Assembly (NCBI RefSeq): GCF_017353185.1
Contig: NZ_JAFMYV010000017.1
Location: 62,001-126,000, forward strand
From: Fibrella rubiginis
Lineage (GTDB): Bacteria > Bacteroidota > Bacteroidia > Cytophagales > Spirosomataceae
Direction: 5' to 3'
DNA length: 64,000 nucleotides
The notes under the pieces are model-generated. The model did no database searches. It was given only the letters and a program-made list of their open reading frames with translations, and had not been told where the DNA came from. Position numbers and translations under genes: made by a program. Below, one piece after another: positions 17,285-26,303 of the stretch. Each line of letters starts with the position of its first letter. The first letter of the stretch is position 1.

Positions 17285-17629
17285 ATGCAGAAAACATATA
17301 CCTCGCTTTATGGCCAGATGGTCTACGTTATCCTTGCTGGATTGCAATTGACCTTCATTCCAAACACGTTGCTAAGCCTGTTTGGCTTTGCACCTACCAG
17401 CGAACTCTGGATTCGGGTGTTGGGCGCGTTAGTACTAACGCTGAGCTTTTACTACTACGCTATGGCCCGAAACGGAACCCGGCCTGTCGTAGCGGCCACT
17501 GTGCGTGGCCGTCTGTTCTTCTGTGGCAGCCTGATTGCCTTTGTCGTGCTTGGCCTTGCTAAGCCTCCACTCTTGGGCTTTGCCCTCCTTGAAATTGGCC
17601 TGGCTCTCTGGACCTGGCGGGAGCTTTGA
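17285..17629 (+). CDS. Small four-helix membrane protein
   Basis: A 114-residue protein that is almost entirely hydrophobic. About four membrane segments are separated by short polar turns (APTSEL, ARNGTRP, RGRLF). The ending GFALLEIGLALWTWREL is typical of small uncharacterised Cytophagales membrane proteins. It is transcribed away from ilvD and converges on the amylase-like gene. I recognise no family. Confidence 0.65.
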   Translation: MQKTYTSLYGQMVYVILAGLQLTFIPNTLLSLFGFAPTSELWIRVLGALVLTLSFYYYAMARNGTRPVVAATVRGRLFFCGSLIAFVVLGLAKPPLLGFALLEIGLALWTWREL

Positions 17630-17677
17630 CAGTTAGCAGTAGCAGCAGGCAGTATTGCTACTACCTGTTGTCTACTA

Positions 17678-19885
17678 TCAAATTCTTCCACCCAGCACTT
17701 GGAATGGCTTCAGCGTGATTGTCAACGTTTTAGCCGTTGGTTTTGTCATCACGGCAAAGCCCGTGTAGACATCGGTGAGGGAACGGGCCACGGTGTTGCC
17801 GGGCAGGGTGATGGTAGTGGTCTGTGGTTGATCGCTGAAATTGGCGAGTATGAGTGATGACTTGCCAGATAAAGACCGCATGCCACTGAATACCTGTGGG
17901 TTACTGCTGGATACATCGCCGAGTTGCACCGCGCCGCTGATCAGTTCCGGGGCTTGTTTGCGAAAAGCAAACAGGCTTTTGTACAAACTATAGGTTTTGC
18001 CTTGGTCATCATCGGGGGTGAACGGATGGTCGGGGTCACCGGCGAAGACCTCGGGAATGCCGAACAAGGCATGAACCGCTTCGATGGCCATAAACCGCCC
18101 GTCGTACCCGTCAAACTTGTCGAACCAGGAGGTGTCATGGTTACGGGCAAAAAATACACGGTTGGCTCCAGTGGGCAGTAAGCTGTACACACCCAGCAGG
18201 TGCTGCTTGTAATCTTCGGCGGTGTAAGTGCCAACAGCCATGCGACGTTGCAACAGGGCGATAGCCTCTGTCTGGTTGTCATGACCAAAATTGCAGACGT
18301 TAAGAAACACGGGGCCAAACACTTCACTCAACATCACTGCGTCAGGGTTTTTTTGACGCATGGCTGCCAGCATCTTCTTCAACAGATCGGGTGCCGCCGA
18401 CCCGTCACGGTAGGCGGGGTAGGGGATGTTGGGGTTCCAACCCGCTCCCTTGAACGCCGCCGCATCGACCCGGTAGCCATCATTGCCATATTCGCGCTGA
18501 TCGTGTAATACCAGATCAATCATGTATTGCTGGTAGGCCGGGTTAGCCCAATCGGGTGTGATGCTGCCCCAGGTAGGGTGCATGCCCAACCGCCCGTCTT
18601 CTTTTCGCACAAACAGGTCGGGTCGTTCTTTGGGCACGTTCGACTCGACGTTGAAGCCGTGAATAACCATGTCGAAAATGACTTTCATGCCCAGCCCGTG
18701 CGCCGTTTTTACCAACGCCTTCAACTCCTCCGGCTTGCCAAACGCAGGGTTTACTTTATACAGGTCGAGCGGACTGTAGCCACCGTCCCAGTGCGGCATG
18801 AGGTAGAGCATGGTAAACCCCACCGACTTATAGAACGGCAATCGAGCCGACAGTTCGGCCAGACCGCCCTTGTAGTATTTCGGGTATACCTCCAGAATAA
18901 CCTGTTCCCGTACCCAGGCGGGTGTCTTTGGGTCGAGTGGCATTGTCTGGTTAAGCAATTGTCGGTAGTGCTCCATCGCGGTAGCGGGCGAATCGGCCAG
19001 ATCGAGATGATGCACGTCTGATTCAATTGCCTGCCCTGGCAGGAGGTAGTAGGCCCGTTTGTCGTCGTGGCGCATAGTCACGGTTTTGCCGTTGCCTTCC
19101 AGTGTGGACGTGTAGGCTACTTCACCAGCTGTTTCCACATAGCTCGCCAGCGTGTGTCGGTTCGCCAGATTGGTTAACATCAACAGGCCAAAGCCAAGGT
19201 CTGGAGCAGTATGAAAACTTTTCTTTGTCCGTGCCAGTGAGTCATAGGGCGTACCGGGCCGTACAAGCGTGTTCGACCAGAAAGGGCCTGGCACCGTAAA
19301 CCGGCACTCGTGTGTTTCGCCCATACGAACGCCCGGCACCTCAAAGCGAAACCCGTCGAAATGTTGCCGCTGCTGGGCTGAGGCGGCATCGGCTGTGTTT
19401 CGTAGCACCTGCGCCTGCCGCTCCAACTGTGCTGCGCCTGGCATCAGGCGGTAGGTGGTGGTAAGCTCATAAGCATACCTGCCCGTTGCTTTGTCAAACG
19501 GCCCGGTGCCTACGGTTACGCGTAGCGTGGCTCCCCGGCGGTCGTGGTCTACGGCGTAGGCGTGGCGCAGGTAGGTAGTGCCAAACGTAGCGGCCATGTA
19601 GGCATTTGCGGCACTGAAATCAACCGTGGGTGAGCCCGTGTTGGTGGTTACAGACGTGGGTGAGGTAGTAAGTAGTTCGCCCCGAAACGTACCGCCATCG
19701 GCCAGTAGGCTCAGCCACCGACCCGTTTGCCGGTCAATGGTAAGGCGCAGGCGTTGGTTGCCCAGCACCAGCTGGGTGTCTGTTTCCTGCCGGTATATGT
19801 CCTCAAAAAGTGGGGTAGCCGGGCCAAATGACAAAAGAGAAAGTAATGATAGCAGGTAAACAGAACACCGGAGCAGAGGTAACAT
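17678..19885 (-). CDS. Secreted GH13 alpha-amylase-family enzyme
   Basis: A 735-residue glycoside hydrolase from the ATG at 19885, with signal peptide MLPLLRCSVYLLSLLSLLS. About 310 residues of beta-rich N-terminal domain precede a TIM barrel. The GH13 catalytic triad is visible: Asp about 474 in GYRVDAAAF, Glu about 521 in MLSEVFG, and Asp about 584 in ARNHDTSW. The first conserved region reads DMVIHG, lacking the usual NH pair, so substrate contacts differ from classical alpha-amylase. A C-terminal beta domain follows (SSLILANFSDQPQTTTI). A start at 19948 would put 21 charged residues before the signal peptide and is less likely. It is monocistronic and not beside the SusC/SusD pair. Probable alpha-glucan degradation in the periplasm or outside the cell. 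Confidence 0.85.
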   Translation of the reverse strand: MLPLLRCSVYLLSLLSLLSFGPATPLFEDIYRQETDTQLVLGNQRLRLTIDRQTGRWLSLLADGGTFRGELLTTSPTSVTTNTGSPTVDFSAANAYMAATFGTTYLRHAYAVDHDRRGATLRVTVGTGPFDKATGRYAYELTTTYRLMPGAAQLERQAQVLRNTADAASAQQRQHFDGFRFEVPGVRMGETHECRFTVPGPFWSNTLVRPGTPYDSLARTKKSFHTAPDLGFGLLMLTNLANRHTLASYVETAGEVAYTSTLEGNGKTVTMRHDDKRAYYLLPGQAIESDVHHLDLADSPATAMEHYRQLLNQTMPLDPKTPAWVREQVILEVYPKYYKGGLAELSARLPFYKSVGFTMLYLMPHWDGGYSPLDLYKVNPAFGKPEELKALVKTAHGLGMKVIFDMVIHGFNVESNVPKERPDLFVRKEDGRLGMHPTWGSITPDWANPAYQQYMIDLVLHDQREYGNDGYRVDAAAFKGAGWNPNIPYPAYRDGSAAPDLLKKMLAAMRQKNPDAVMLSEVFGPVFLNVCNFGHDNQTEAIALLQRRMAVGTYTAEDYKQHLLGVYSLLPTGANRVFFARNHDTSWFDKFDGYDGRFMAIEAVHALFGIPEVFAGDPDHPFTPDDDQGKTYSLYKSLFAFRKQAPELISGAVQLGDVSSSNPQVFSGMRSLSGKSSLILANFSDQPQTTTITLPGNTVARSLTDVYTGFAVMTKPTAKTLTITLKPFQVLGGRI

Positions 19886-19968
19886 GGTAAGTCGGAGAAA
19901 GAAGGGTCGTTTGGGGTATGAATGGTAATGGCAACCAAATTTCCTCATTTACCCGTGAGTTCGTGCCG

Positions 19969-19976
19969 TACCTTTG
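19969..19976 (+). promoter_or_regulatory. -7 promoter element for uridine kinase
   Basis: TACCTTTG matches the Bacteroidota -7 consensus TAnnTTTG exactly, 57 nt before the udk ATG. No clear TTTG at -33. Confidence 0.5.
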
Positions 19977-20033
19977 TCCGGTTTTTGGCCTGCTCAACCT
20001 GTCAACAGGCCCGTTTACTTCGTCATTAAGTCC

Positions 20034-20657
20034 ATGAAGCCATACATTGTGGGTATTACCGGCGGCAGCGCGTCGGGCAAGACATCATTTCTGAAAGGAT
20101 TGCTCAATGCGTTCCACAAAGAGCACATCTGCCTGATTTCGCAGGACAATTATTACCTCAGCCTGGACAAAATTGCCGTCGACGACCAGGGCGTTCATAA
20201 TTTCGATATGCCCGAAACCATTGATCATCATCTCTATGCCCAGCATATTGGTCAATTGCGGCGGGGTGAGCCAGTAGTGCAAAAGGAATACGTGTTTAAC
20301 AACCCCGACGCGGTGCCTACTATGCTGACTTTTAACCCAGCACCTATCATCGTCGTAGAAGGTATTTTTGTCTTCCACTTCCGCGAACTGGCCGACCAGA
20401 TGGATTTAAAAATCTTCATCGACGCCAAAAACAGCATCAAGCTCGAACGCCGTGTCAAGCGCGATGCCGAAGAGCGCGGTTACGACCTCGATGACGTGAT
20501 GTACCGCTGGAAAAATCACGTTAAACCCACCTACAAGCAGTTTATTAAGCCTTACCGCGCCGAAGCAGATATTGTTATTCCCAACAACATACACTACCAG
20601 AAGGGCCTCGATGTGGTCATTGCGTTCCTTAGATCGAAGATTGGGCAAGTAGGGTGA
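20034..20657 (+). CDS. udk: Uridine kinase
   Basis: Phosphorylates uridine and cytidine with ATP or GTP in pyrimidine salvage. The protein from the ATG at 20034 is 207 residues, the normal length. It has the P-loop GITGGSASGKTSF at the start, the nucleoside-binding region SQDNYYLSLD, the acidic strand IIVVEGIFVFHF and the lid region RRVKRDAEERGYDLDDVMYRW. An in-frame start 60 nt upstream would add residues before the P-loop and begins only 5 nt from the -7 element, so I reject it. Salvage in this window is completed by upp at 46888. Confidence 0.92.
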   Translation: MKPYIVGITGGSASGKTSFLKGLLNAFHKEHICLISQDNYYLSLDKIAVDDQGVHNFDMPETIDHHLYAQHIGQLRRGEPVVQKEYVFNNPDAVPTMLTFNPAPIIVVEGIFVFHFRELADQMDLKIFIDAKNSIKLERRVKRDAEERGYDLDDVMYRWKNHVKPTYKQFIKPYRAEADIVIPNNIHYQKGLDVVIAFLRSKIGQVG

Positions 20658-20735
20658 GAACAGCTTCCAGTGCAACTTTATAGTATTTTTCTGCAAAATT
20701 CGCTAGTCGTAAAAGCGTTTAGCCAAGCGAAACGA

Positions 20736-20743
20736 TAAATTTG
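20736..20743 (+). promoter_or_regulatory. -7 promoter element for the ECF sigma gene
   Basis: TAAATTTG is an exact TAnnTTTG match 39 nt before the sigma-factor ATG at 20783, in a 125-nt gap after udk. This suggests the sigma gene is read by the housekeeping polymerase. Confidence 0.5.
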
Positions 20744-20782
20744 TGTTGCCCCTCATCAGACAGCCCTGTCTAAACCGATGGC

Positions 20783-21433
20783 ATGAGCAACCACTTAATC
20801 CGCTTCACCGATGCTGAATTGTGGAACGCCTTTCGCGAGGGGGATGATGAGGCTTTTGCCTATATGTACCGGAAGTTTGCCCCAATACTATATAGCTACG
20901 GGTTTCATTTATGCCGCGATCACGACGTTGTAGAGGACTGTATTCAGGATCAGTTCATTCATCTGCAACAGCATCGCGCCAAACTTGGCGTAACCGATTC
21001 CATCAAGTTTTATCTGTATCGCTCTATCCGGCGGCGCATTGCCGAAAAAGCGCAGGCCAATGCACGCTGGGTGCATGAAGACGAATCGGCGCAACGGCGG
21101 GGCGAATGGGCTGATGCGGGCGGCCGCCCTGAGTTTGAGATTGATATGCCTGCCGAAGCCCAGCTCATCGACGCCCAGACGCAGGCAGAACACAAGCAGA
21201 AAATAGACCATCTACTTAACCGATTGCCCCGCCGTCAGAAAGAAGCACTCTACCTGATGTATTATGAAAAACTGAACTACCCTGAAGTAGCTCAGGTGAT
21301 GGACCTGGAAATAAAAAGCGTATATAACCTCATTTACAGTGCGTTAGTATCACTTCGCAATTATATCAAAGAAAGCGATATCCGATTTTATACCTGGCCT
21401 CTTATAGGGTGGCTACTCAACAGCATAGTCTGA
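20783..21433 (+). CDS. ECF RNA polymerase sigma factor, SusCD-linked
   Basis: A 216-residue sigma-70 family protein. Region 2 is around residues 20-90 (FAYMYRKFAPILYSYGFHLC, DVVEDCIQDQFIHL). Region 4 is around 145-200, with LPRRQKEALYLMYYEKLNYPEVAQVM and a recognition helix through SVYNLIYSALVSL. In Bacteroidota such factors are held by a FecR anti-sigma and released when a SusC transporter with an STN domain is occupied. All three parts follow in order here. The target promoter is probably the one before SusC. Confidence 0.9.
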   Translation: MSNHLIRFTDAELWNAFREGDDEAFAYMYRKFAPILYSYGFHLCRDHDVVEDCIQDQFIHLQQHRAKLGVTDSIKFYLYRSIRRRIAEKAQANARWVHEDESAQRRGEWADAGGRPEFEIDMPAEAQLIDAQTQAEHKQKIDHLLNRLPRRQKEALYLMYYEKLNYPEVAQVMDLEIKSVYNLIYSALVSLRNYIKESDIRFYTWPLIGWLLNSIV

Positions 21434-21536
21434 TCTACGTGGCCTATTTGTAGAATTCCTTAAAAAAATTGTGAAATCATAGGGAAGTACGCGCGACTGG
21501 CTCATTTATCTGCCCAAACGCATACCGTACCTCTTC

Positions 21537-22610
21537 ATGAACCACTCTACCTATTCGGCGGTCGATTTTGCCCTTGATGAGCATTTCCGGCGCTGGGTCA
21601 TTGACCCCACCCATGAGACCGAGGCCTATTGGCAGTCCTTTTTAGCCAAACACCCCGAACAGCAAGTTATTATGGCCGAAGCACGGGCGCTAATCGGCCG
21701 GATACATGTAAACGTGGAGGCGGCCTCGCCCGACACCCTGCAGCGGATGTGGTCGATAATTCAGCAGCATGCCGAACAGCCAGGCATAGATGCATCGGCG
21801 CAACTGGCTGGCCCACAGCGTATTCATACGGATGATAATGTCGTTCCGCTGACAGGCTCGCGGTCCTGGTGGCGATCTGGTGGGTTACGCGTAGCGGCAA
21901 TACTGGCTGGGTTGTTAGTGCTGGGCGGGCTGCTGTGGCAGTCGATGCAAACTGAAAAGCCCGTTGCTTACCATACAGCATTTGGTAAAACGCAAACGGT
22001 TGCCCTCCCCGACGGCTCGGTGGTGACACTGAACGGTAACTCAACGCTGACCCTTAGTCCCAACTGGAACAAAGACCAAATGCGCCTCGTAACTCTCGAC
22101 GGTGAGGCTTTTTTTACTGTTGCCAAACACAGAGACCAGACCGGGCAACCTGTAAAGTTTCGGGTAAAAACGCCCGATCTAACCGTAGAAGTACTCGGTA
22201 CGCAGTTTAACGTAAGCCGCCGTCACGATCAAACGGAAGTGGTGTTACAGGAAGGACGCGTACAGGTAACAGAGGCCCAAACGAATGCCTCACCCACCCT
22301 GATGCAACCCGGCGAACGGCTTACCTATTCGGGGCTTAATGGCAAGCTCACCAAAACAACTGTCGATACAAGGTTGTATACGTCCTGGCAGACCAACATG
22401 CTGATCTTCAGAGATAAACCCGTTACTGAGATCGCACAGCTTCTGGCCGATAATTACGGTATCGCCATCGAATTCAAAAACAAAGACATGGCTACGGCCC
22501 GCTTTTCTGGCTCTGTTCCAGCCGATTCTGTTGTGGTCTTTTTTGCCAAAATCGAGAAGCTCTACGGCGTAAGCGTTCGGCAGGAAGGCCAACGGTACAT
22601 TATCGAATAG
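21537..22610 (+). CDS. FecR-family anti-sigma factor
   Basis: A 357-residue inner-membrane regulator. The N-terminal cytosolic part (about 1-115) should bind the sigma factor. One membrane helix is around 116-140 (LRVAAILAGLLVLGGLLW). The periplasmic part contains the FecR core: FGKTQTVALPDGSVVTLNGNS, LDGEAFFTVAK, VEVLGTQFNVSRR. A C-terminal DUF4974-like domain (MLIFRDKPVTEIAQLLADNYG) follows and is expected to contact the STN domain of the next gene's product. It lies 103 nt after the sigma gene and 49 nt before SusC. Confidence 0.93.
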   Translation: MNHSTYSAVDFALDEHFRRWVIDPTHETEAYWQSFLAKHPEQQVIMAEARALIGRIHVNVEAASPDTLQRMWSIIQQHAEQPGIDASAQLAGPQRIHTDDNVVPLTGSRSWWRSGGLRVAAILAGLLVLGGLLWQSMQTEKPVAYHTAFGKTQTVALPDGSVVTLNGNSTLTLSPNWNKDQMRLVTLDGEAFFTVAKHRDQTGQPVKFRVKTPDLTVEVLGTQFNVSRRHDQTEVVLQEGRVQVTEAQTNASPTLMQPGERLTYSGLNGKLTKTTVDTRLYTSWQTNMLIFRDKPVTEIAQLLADNYGIAIEFKNKDMATARFSGSVPADSVVVFFAKIEKLYGVSVRQEGQRYIIE

Positions 22611-22659
22611 CACATCAATCTGTTTACTCAATTAGGTAGCTTTTTCAAATCAGTAATCT

Positions 22660-25600
22660 ATGAAGCATTTCTTACTCAGGCATCGACTCATTGCCCTCAC
22701 GCTTTCGTTGGGGTGTGTTGTCACGGTAGGGCTGGGGCAGCAGTTTGCCTCGGCGCGGGTTCGGCCCGACGGATTATTGCTGTCTCCGAATTTTTTGGCG
22801 CAGACCAGCAATCGGTCAATGCGGCCGCTGGCCAAAGTGCTGGCTGACCTGGAACGGAACCATCAGGTGATTTTTGATTTCGACAATAACCTGGTTAAAA
22901 GTAAGGTAGTGAATGTGGCGGGCCTCGATATGAAATCGGCCAATCTGGAGCGGGTGTTGCTGGAACTGCTAACCCCGGTCAACCTGTCTTTCGAGAAATT
23001 CAACAGCCGCTCGTACCTTATTTATAACCGTACGAACCGGCCTGCTGGTCGGTCTACCAACCTACATTCTACGACAGAAGCCGCTGAGCGAAACAGCATG
23101 GGCGACGTAGCTGGCCTGGCTGCCCCAACCATGCTGACAGCATCACTGGCCGACCGCGTTGTGATGTATCAGGTTGTTGATCGCCTGGTAACCGGTGAGG
23201 TGCGCGATGCAGGCAATCCACTGCCCGGCGTGAATGTGTTGGTGAAAGGCACCGGTATTGGCACCACCACCGACGCCAACGGAAAATTTAAACTGAACGT
23301 ACCTGATACGCGTAACGTGCTGGTGTTCTCCTATATAGGCTATCTCACGCAGGAAGTAACTATCACCGGAAACAACACCGTGACAGTGAACCTGTTAGTT
23401 GATAATAAATCGCTGGAAGAGGTGGTTGTGGTGGGCTATGGCACCCAAAAACGGTCAGACTTAACGGGGGCGGTGTCATCGGTCAAATCAGAGGAGATCA
23501 AAAACCTGCCTGCTACTGACCTCAACACCGCATTGCAGGGCCGGGTACCGGGCGCGCTCGTACAGCAAACTTCTGGCGAACCGGGAGCGAACTCCAACAT
23601 CATTATTCGGGGGCCGGTTAGTATCAATGGTGGATCGCCGCTATACGTGATTGATGGGGTGCCTCAGGGTAATCCTGGTTATAATTTCAACCTGCAAGAC
23701 ATCGAATCGATTGAGGTACTGAAAGATGCCGCGTCGGCTGCTATTTATGGCGCACAGGCCGGGGGCGGGGTTATTCTGGTAACTACCAAGAAAGGCAAAG
23801 CGGGTAAAATTCAAGTAGGGTTCTCAACCAACTACGGTGTACGTGACGCACTTAATCTACCCACGTTGCTCAGCCGTGATCAATATATCCCGGCCAAAGA
23901 AGCGTTTGGTTTTGACCCTGTAGATCTCTACGGTCCCCGAACTGGATGGAACAAACTGCCTGACACCGACTGGCTGGGCGCTACCTACCGGCAGGGTGCC
24001 GAGCAGAACTACCAGCTGTCGCTGGCGGGGGGCAATGAAAAATCACACTTCTATGTATCGGGCAATTATAACAAGATTGAAGGTACCCGTATTGGCAACT
24101 GGTTGGAGAAGTACAGCTTCCGCCTTAACTCAGATCATCAGATCAGCAAACGGTTCAAGTTTACGCAGACGTTTCAGGCAACATACCGTAATGGCAGTGC
24201 CAACGAAAACACCAACCAAGGCCCTGTATCATTCCGCAACACGCCGGTGATGCCCATCTACGATGCTACCAATCCGCTGGGCGGCTGGGGTAAGGCCCCC
24301 AAAGGCTTTCAGGGTGGTAACGACGTGCAGGCGGCTATTGGTAATTACCGCAACCTGAATGGGTACGAATTCTACACCTCAGGATCACTTGACTATGAGG
24401 TAATTGACGGCTTAACGGCTCGTGCGCTGTTGGGCACGAAGTTGTATACAGACCAAGGTTACCGTTACCAGCCTCCTTACGATGTAGGCACGTCGCTCAG
24501 CAACGTAGATGCCACAAACGCCGGGTTAAGCCGCAGACAGAATTACGTAGCCACATTTACCCTTAACTATAAAAAGGCTATTGGGCAGCACAACCTCAGC
24601 GTATTGGCGGGCTATGAGGCACGGCGTGAGAACGACATCGGGCTTGGCTTTTTTAACACCAACGCACTGGTCGCTTACCCCCAGAATGCCGGGCTGTTCA
24701 ATAACACCAATACCGCAGCAGTGGGTTGGGGACAGGGTGACGTATATGGACGCATCCTATCGCAGTTTGCCCGGGCCGAGTACAACTTTGCCGACCGTTA
24801 CCTGCTAACTGTTAACGTTCGCCGCGATGGCTACGCCTCAAAGTTTGGTCCCAACAACCGGTTTGGGGTGTTCCCTGGTGTGTCGGCGGGCTGGAAGATC
24901 TCCGACGAATCGTTCATGAAAGACGTGACGCTGGTTACCAACATGAAACTGCGGGTAGGATACGGGCAGCTGGGTAATGCTACCCAGGGTGACTTCGCCT
25001 TTGTAAGCAATTACTCGCCGGGGTTTAGTTATGACTTTGGGGCTGGGCGGCAAAGTGGTATAACCCTCCAACCGCAGCTAGCTAACCCTGACATTCGGTG
25101 GGAGAGCGTAAACACCACCAACATCGGCTTGGACGCCGGGCTGCTCAACAATCGGCTAACGGTGAACCTGGACTACTACTACCGCCTCACCAACAATATG
25201 CTCTATAACGTCACGTTGGCCCCTTCGGCGGGTCTGGGTGGCAGTGTACCGGCCAACGTAGGGCAATTGCAAAATACGGGATTCGAGTTTGCCATCGACT
25301 GGCGTGACAAAGTGGGTGAGTTTACATACGGCGTGGCAGCAAATGGGGCTTTCAACCAAAACAAATTAATTGCCCTCGACCCATCGCTGGGTAGCCGTGC
25401 CTTTCTGAATAGCGGCAGCCCGGGTACCGAACCATACCGCGACTATTTTACCAGCCGATCGGCGCCGGGTCTGCCCATCGGTCAGTTTTACGGGCTGATT
25501 TCAGACGGTATATACGCTACCAATATTGCCAGTGGAGAAACCCGCCCCACGGTGGGCGATATTACCCCCCGTGCGGGTGACCTGCGTTTCCGCGACATCA

Positions 25601-26229
25601 GTGGGCCCGACGGCAAACCCGATGGCAAAATCACAGACGACGATAAAACGTACATCGGCAATCCATGGCCCAAGTTCAACTACGGCATCACGCTGACGGC
25701 GGGCTACAAGGGGTTCGACCTGCGGGCGTTTTTCAGTGGAGTGCAGGGACAGCAGATCTATAACGCGTTTGAATCAATGACCCACCTGTTCTTCAGCGAT
25801 TACAACACTACTTCGGCTATCTATGGCACGTCGTTTTTCAACCAAAATGATAAAGGTCAGCCTATCGTGGCGGGCGTACCCAACAGCGGCCTGACCAATG
25901 TCCCTCGCGTGGGCACGGTGACCGATCCGGAGAAAAACGGCAACTGGAGTCGGGTGTCGAGCTATCATGTGCAGAATGGCTCATACCTGCGACTGCGTAA
26001 CCTGCAAATTGGTTACACCTTCCCGCGGGTGTTACTCGATCGGGTGAAAATAAATTCGTTGCGCGTTTATGTTATGGGCGACAACCTGCTCACGTTCACA
26101 GGCTATAAGGGTATTAATCCTGATATCCCCCCCCGCGACGGTGACGTGCGGCAAATGAACATCGACGCATCATCAGGGCGATACCCAGTGTCACGCCTGA
26201 TGTCGGTAGGGCTTAGCGCCGACTTTTGA
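22660..26229 (+). CDS. SusC/RagA-type TonB-dependent transducer with STN domain
   Basis: An 1189-residue outer-membrane transporter. In order: signal peptide (to about residue 30), STN signalling domain (about 55-125, LADLERNHQVIFDFDNNLV through SRSYLIYN), a carboxypeptidase-D-like domain (about 175-245, GNPLPGVNVLVKGTGIGTTT), the SusC hallmark LEEVVVVGYGTQKRSDLTGAV, the plug, and a 22-strand-type barrel to the end. STN-bearing SusC proteins import a nutrient and signal to the FecR/ECF pair, which lies directly upstream. The substrate is not evident, since no glycanase or peptidase is in the unit. SusD follows after 74 nt. Confidence 0.95.
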   Translation: MKHFLLRHRLIALTLSLGCVVTVGLGQQFASARVRPDGLLLSPNFLAQTSNRSMRPLAKVLADLERNHQVIFDFDNNLVKSKVVNVAGLDMKSANLERVLLELLTPVNLSFEKFNSRSYLIYNRTNRPAGRSTNLHSTTEAAERNSMGDVAGLAAPTMLTASLADRVVMYQVVDRLVTGEVRDAGNPLPGVNVLVKGTGIGTTTDANGKFKLNVPDTRNVLVFSYIGYLTQEVTITGNNTVTVNLLVDNKSLEEVVVVGYGTQKRSDLTGAVSSVKSEEIKNLPATDLNTALQGRVPGALVQQTSGEPGANSNIIIRGPVSINGGSPLYVIDGVPQGNPGYNFNLQDIESIEVLKDAASAAIYGAQAGGGVILVTTKKGKAGKIQVGFSTNYGVRDALNLPTLLSRDQYIPAKEAFGFDPVDLYGPRTGWNKLPDTDWLGATYRQGAEQNYQLSLAGGNEKSHFYVSGNYNKIEGTRIGNWLEKYSFRLNSDHQISKRFKFTQTFQATYRNGSANENTNQGPVSFRNTPVMPIYDATNPLGGWGKAPKGFQGGNDVQAAIGNYRNLNGYEFYTSGSLDYEVIDGLTARALLGTKLYTDQGYRYQPPYDVGTSLSNVDATNAGLSRRQNYVATFTLNYKKAIGQHNLSVLAGYEARRENDIGLGFFNTNALVAYPQNAGLFNNTNTAAVGWGQGDVYGRILSQFARAEYNFADRYLLTVNVRRDGYASKFGPNNRFGVFPGVSAGWKISDESFMKDVTLVTNMKLRVGYGQLGNATQGDFAFVSNYSPGFSYDFGAGRQSGITLQPQLANPDIRWESVNTTNIGLDAGLLNNRLTVNLDYYYRLTNNMLYNVTLAPSAGLGGSVPANVGQLQNTGFEFAIDWRDKVGEFTYGVAANGAFNQNKLIALDPSLGSRAFLNSGSPGTEPYRDYFTSRSAPGLPIGQFYGLISDGIYATNIASGETRPTVGDITPRAGDLRFRDISGPDGKPDGKITDDDKTYIGNPWPKFNYGITLTAGYKGFDLRAFFSGVQGQQIYNAFESMTHLFFSDYNTTSAIYGTSFFNQNDKGQPIVAGVPNSGLTNVPRVGTVTDPEKNGNWSRVSSYHVQNGSYLRLRNLQIGYTFPRVLLDRVKINSLRVYVMGDNLLTFTGYKGINPDIPPRDGDVRQMNIDASSGRYPVSRLMSVGLSADF

Positions 26230-26303
26230 TCTGGATTTTCTAGTGTGTTTGTGACCCCTAAACGCGTTACTGACACCATCAACAGAGTTAACAGTAACCA
26301 ATC

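Noticed and set aside
17678-19885. SusG-type member of the SusC/SusD locus
   Set aside because: It is on the opposite strand, separated by udk, and has no lipobox. A functional link is not shown.
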